Positions 61,530 through 64,000 of a DNA stretch of 64,000 nucleotides are shown piece after piece. Both the position numbers and the translations under genes were made by a program. The number at the start of each line of letters is the position of its first letter. Positions within the stretch are counted from its first letter, which is position 1. The stretch is taken from positions 10,630,041-10,694,040 of the forward strand of contig CM026562.1 of NCBI GenBank assembly GCA_015143295.1, in the 5' to 3' direction. A model generated the notes under the pieces. The model saw only the letters and a list, made by a program, of their open reading frames with translations. It was not told the origin of the DNA and ran no database searches. Origin of the DNA: Tetracentron sinense. Lineage: Eukaryota; Streptophyta; Magnoliopsida; Trochodendrales; Trochodendraceae.

Positions 61530-64000
61530 CAGTCAATCTCATAGAAAATAAATAGTGTCCAATGATATCATAGCCTGATGATACTTTAACCAATACTAAA
61601 GGTATATGCGCCATTATTCCCTTAGTCAACGGCTTCCCTTTAAGTAGTAGAATATCAATTCATCACCAGGGCTGTGACATTAGTGTTGCTAAACTATTTT
61701 TTGTTTGTAAAAATCTTGCATATATGTTGGTATTTCACAATCAGACAGATCGATCAACTGGAAACTGGTCAAGCACTAGTCCCTTAATGATAATCTTGTG
61801 GATATTCGATGTTTTCTCGAATCAGGGAGCCTGAAAACCATAGGGTATCACTTTGGCAGGCCAAGTAGTTGATTTCTCCATAGTTTTCTTTAAATGGCTC
61901 ATTTGTGTAAGAATGAGTAATATTGGATGGTTGACTTTGATTGTTAGAGAATCTGATTCACATGTTGTCTCATTGAATTAAGTATGGGATAGTGTGAGAT
62001 GTTGATGCCATACAGCCAAATATATATATGCTGATCTCCATCAATTTGATTGCACTTATGCATTATCATTTTGGTGATTTTAATGTTGTCCACTTATTGA
62101 AGAGTTTCTATACTTTATGTTTTCCACTTGCATGTGATACATTTCTTACACAGTTAAACGTCATTGTCCATCAATCACTCTACCTCATTACAAAACTTGA
62201 AATCAGTTGCTATCCAACAAGCCCCTAGGTAAATAAGCTTTTTTGAAGTAGGCCCAAAATTCCAGGAAATGATTTATCTCCTCTAGATCTCCCAAGCTTA
62301 AAAAATGGGAGGAAGCAAATTATCTTACTTCTCAGGCAGCCCTATAGTCTAAGGGAGATGGGATACTTCATCACACCCCTCCCAAATCCTTGAGCCTCTT
62401 GAAATAATTCCACTTCCTTCAAATTGGAATTTTTCACACTTGTCATAAACTAATCCAAAATACAGAAGACGAACTATAATAAAAAGCCACAAAGTAGGCT
62501 CAACTAGAGTAATTAGTGCTCCCCTCTTGAATCTCTCAAATCACCAAATTAGAATAGGATTTGAATCCTATTTCCAAGTCAAGAGGACTATCTAGGTAAG
62601 AAATAGGAAAATGGTCATTCTAGCCACTTAGAATTTCTCATGCACAAGACTGTCTACTCCCGCAGTTCCAAAACCCAATCATGCTCCAAAGAATTCAATA
62701 CTGTAACATCTTATAATACACTTAGAATTTCTTGCTAGCTTGTGAAAAATAAGCACAATAGAAGGCCACAAAATCATCGGCAAATTAGATGTGAATAACA
62801 GAGAGATCCTGACTGCTAACTTCAAAGTCCTCAATATTAGTCCATATGATTCTACCAAATATTTGGATGATCAGTTGGATAATGCTAGCGTCACTTTCTT
62901 TTTAAGACTCACTCTCTTTTTCTTTTTTATTGGATAGAGTGTTAGTGGAAACCAAAGTTTTGTGATCCAAGCAGCCTATATATTCTTTTGACACTTGAGA
63001 TCAATCTCTGGTTTACAAAACTGTAGTTTCGTTATATAACTCTCTGCAGTCCTCTGGAAGATTCTCCAAATTAAGCTTTGAGAATTCAACCAACAGTAAA
63101 GTCCAAGGTAATTTTAGTTCGTATAAACAAATTGGGTTACTCATATTTTTCCCTTTGGCCTCTTTTATCTCCTTTAAGTTCCAAGCACCAACTCTTAAAC
63201 TACTATCTCAATCATTTGTCAAAGCATTTGAATCTATCTGGGACAAAAATTCCAAGGGATATCGGTAGATACCAAATGGGTTCAAACATTTAGAAAAATC
63301 CCCCTTCAGTTTCTAATGTTTATGAATACTTTTTCTGTTTTTCAACAATTTATAAATTGTCTGAACTTGTAAGTGAAAGGGAAGATTCAGAAAAGAAAAC
63401 CCCTCACATCCCTTTATTAATATTTATTTTCTGGCTCACAAACCAGACATTCCAATACAAAAACTAGCCATTTTTGAAAATGCTTTACAATCAAATCACA
63501 CACACAGATAATAACTCATGATATCAACTGAGAATACCGACTGGACTTGCAGGCGACGTTCCTGTTTAACTTTTCGTTGGTTCTTCTCTCGAACAGTATA
63601 CGATTTGGGAAGATTTATCGATTTTGATCGAACGAAATTTTGATTTTTCGAAGAGAGTTTGATCGAACGAATTTTAGGCTTCTTCGGAGCCTTCAGTCTT
63701 CCTGTGGCAGTGAGCGATGAGAGGAAGAATCAAAGAGGATGTATTTTACACCCTTGAGGACATACAACAAGGGGAGGATTTGAGGAGTGCTAACCAGACG
63801 CAACAGTTTTGGAATGGTCCGTCTGGCCCTCATCCCACAGGTCGACACGTATCCTTTCAACACCCCTTATTTGGGGATCGGATTTAGTCTTGCTCTTGCC
63901 CGACCAAAACCGTCTTAGCTATGTACAAAATCCGACATGTGGCGATAAAGAAAAAGGGGAGAAGTCATTTTATTTTCTCCCCTATTTTTTGACTTCTCTC
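61530..64000. other. Right-hand region, nothing assigned
   Basis: AT-rich sequence without a credible gene. ORFs at 62028-62228 and 63078-63293 are short with no recognisable domain. Two near-copies of tttgatcgaacgaaattt lie at about 63632-63675. Confidence 0.55.

Noticed and set aside
61530-63400. Possible exons of a host gene
   Set aside because: No frame longer than 70 codons with a recognisable motif, and no convincing splice-linked series; left unassigned.

Overview
This window is plant nuclear DNA, almost certainly from a flowering plant. It is mostly nested LTR retrotransposons, with one clear host gene: an intronless type I (M-alpha, AGL62-like) MADS-box gene on the minus strand at 58599-59363. 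The plant origin rests on the element lineages (Tekay-type chromoviruses, a Tat/Ogre element with an extra ORF1 and two RNase H domains, a SIRE-like copia element), the plant MADS gene, the plant MITEs and the AT-rich spacers. I saw no bacterial-type operons, no tRNA or rRNA genes and no CRISPR arrays. Element names G1, G2, G3, C1 and C2 are local labels.

Layout. (1) Positions 1-44426 are one Tekay-like gypsy element, G1, on the minus strand. Its 3' LTR runs off the left edge of the window and its 5' LTR spans 29236-44426. G1 was split by later insertions. A plus-strand Ogre-like element, G2 (3095-25747, TSD agcca), lies in its pol gene. A 2.4 kb solo LTR of an Ogre-type element (30806-33167, TSD aaagg) and a defective SIRE-like copia element, C1 (34188-44388, TSD gtatt), lie in its 5' LTR. 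After G2 inserted, a segment of about 3.08 kb spanning the G1/G2 boundary was tandemly duplicated (1968-5044 and 5045-8120). (2) Positions 44427-45498 are a remnant of another copia reverse transcriptase, C2, into which G1 inserted. (3) Positions 45499-56625 are a second Tekay-like element, G3, on the minus strand. It carries a 2.4 kb solo LTR (46174-48573, TSD gcagc) in its integrase and a 1.46 kb copia solo LTR (52931-54388, TSD caaag) in gag. (4) Positions 56626-64000 are gene-bearing DNA with the MADS gene, MITEs with identifiable target-site duplications, and a 0.56 kb sequence present in direct orientation on both sides of the gene.

All the retroelements carry stops, frameshifts or deletions, so none looks autonomous. 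The strongest unusual signal is a spliceosomal-type intron at the Gag/protease boundary of both Tekay elements (27540-27668 and 51629-51775). It has the same position, phase and border sequences in both, and joining its exons keeps one reading frame. Three further patterns recur across families. First, clusters of short self-complementary CpG motifs lie just upstream of the TATA box in five different LTRs. Second, three Tekay-type LTRs share a CTGAG..CTCAG hairpin followed by a short acidic open frame. Third, the solo Ogre-type LTR carries a set of CGGTAA/TTACCG hairpins. All comparisons were made by eye from the sequence; no alignment or database search was run.
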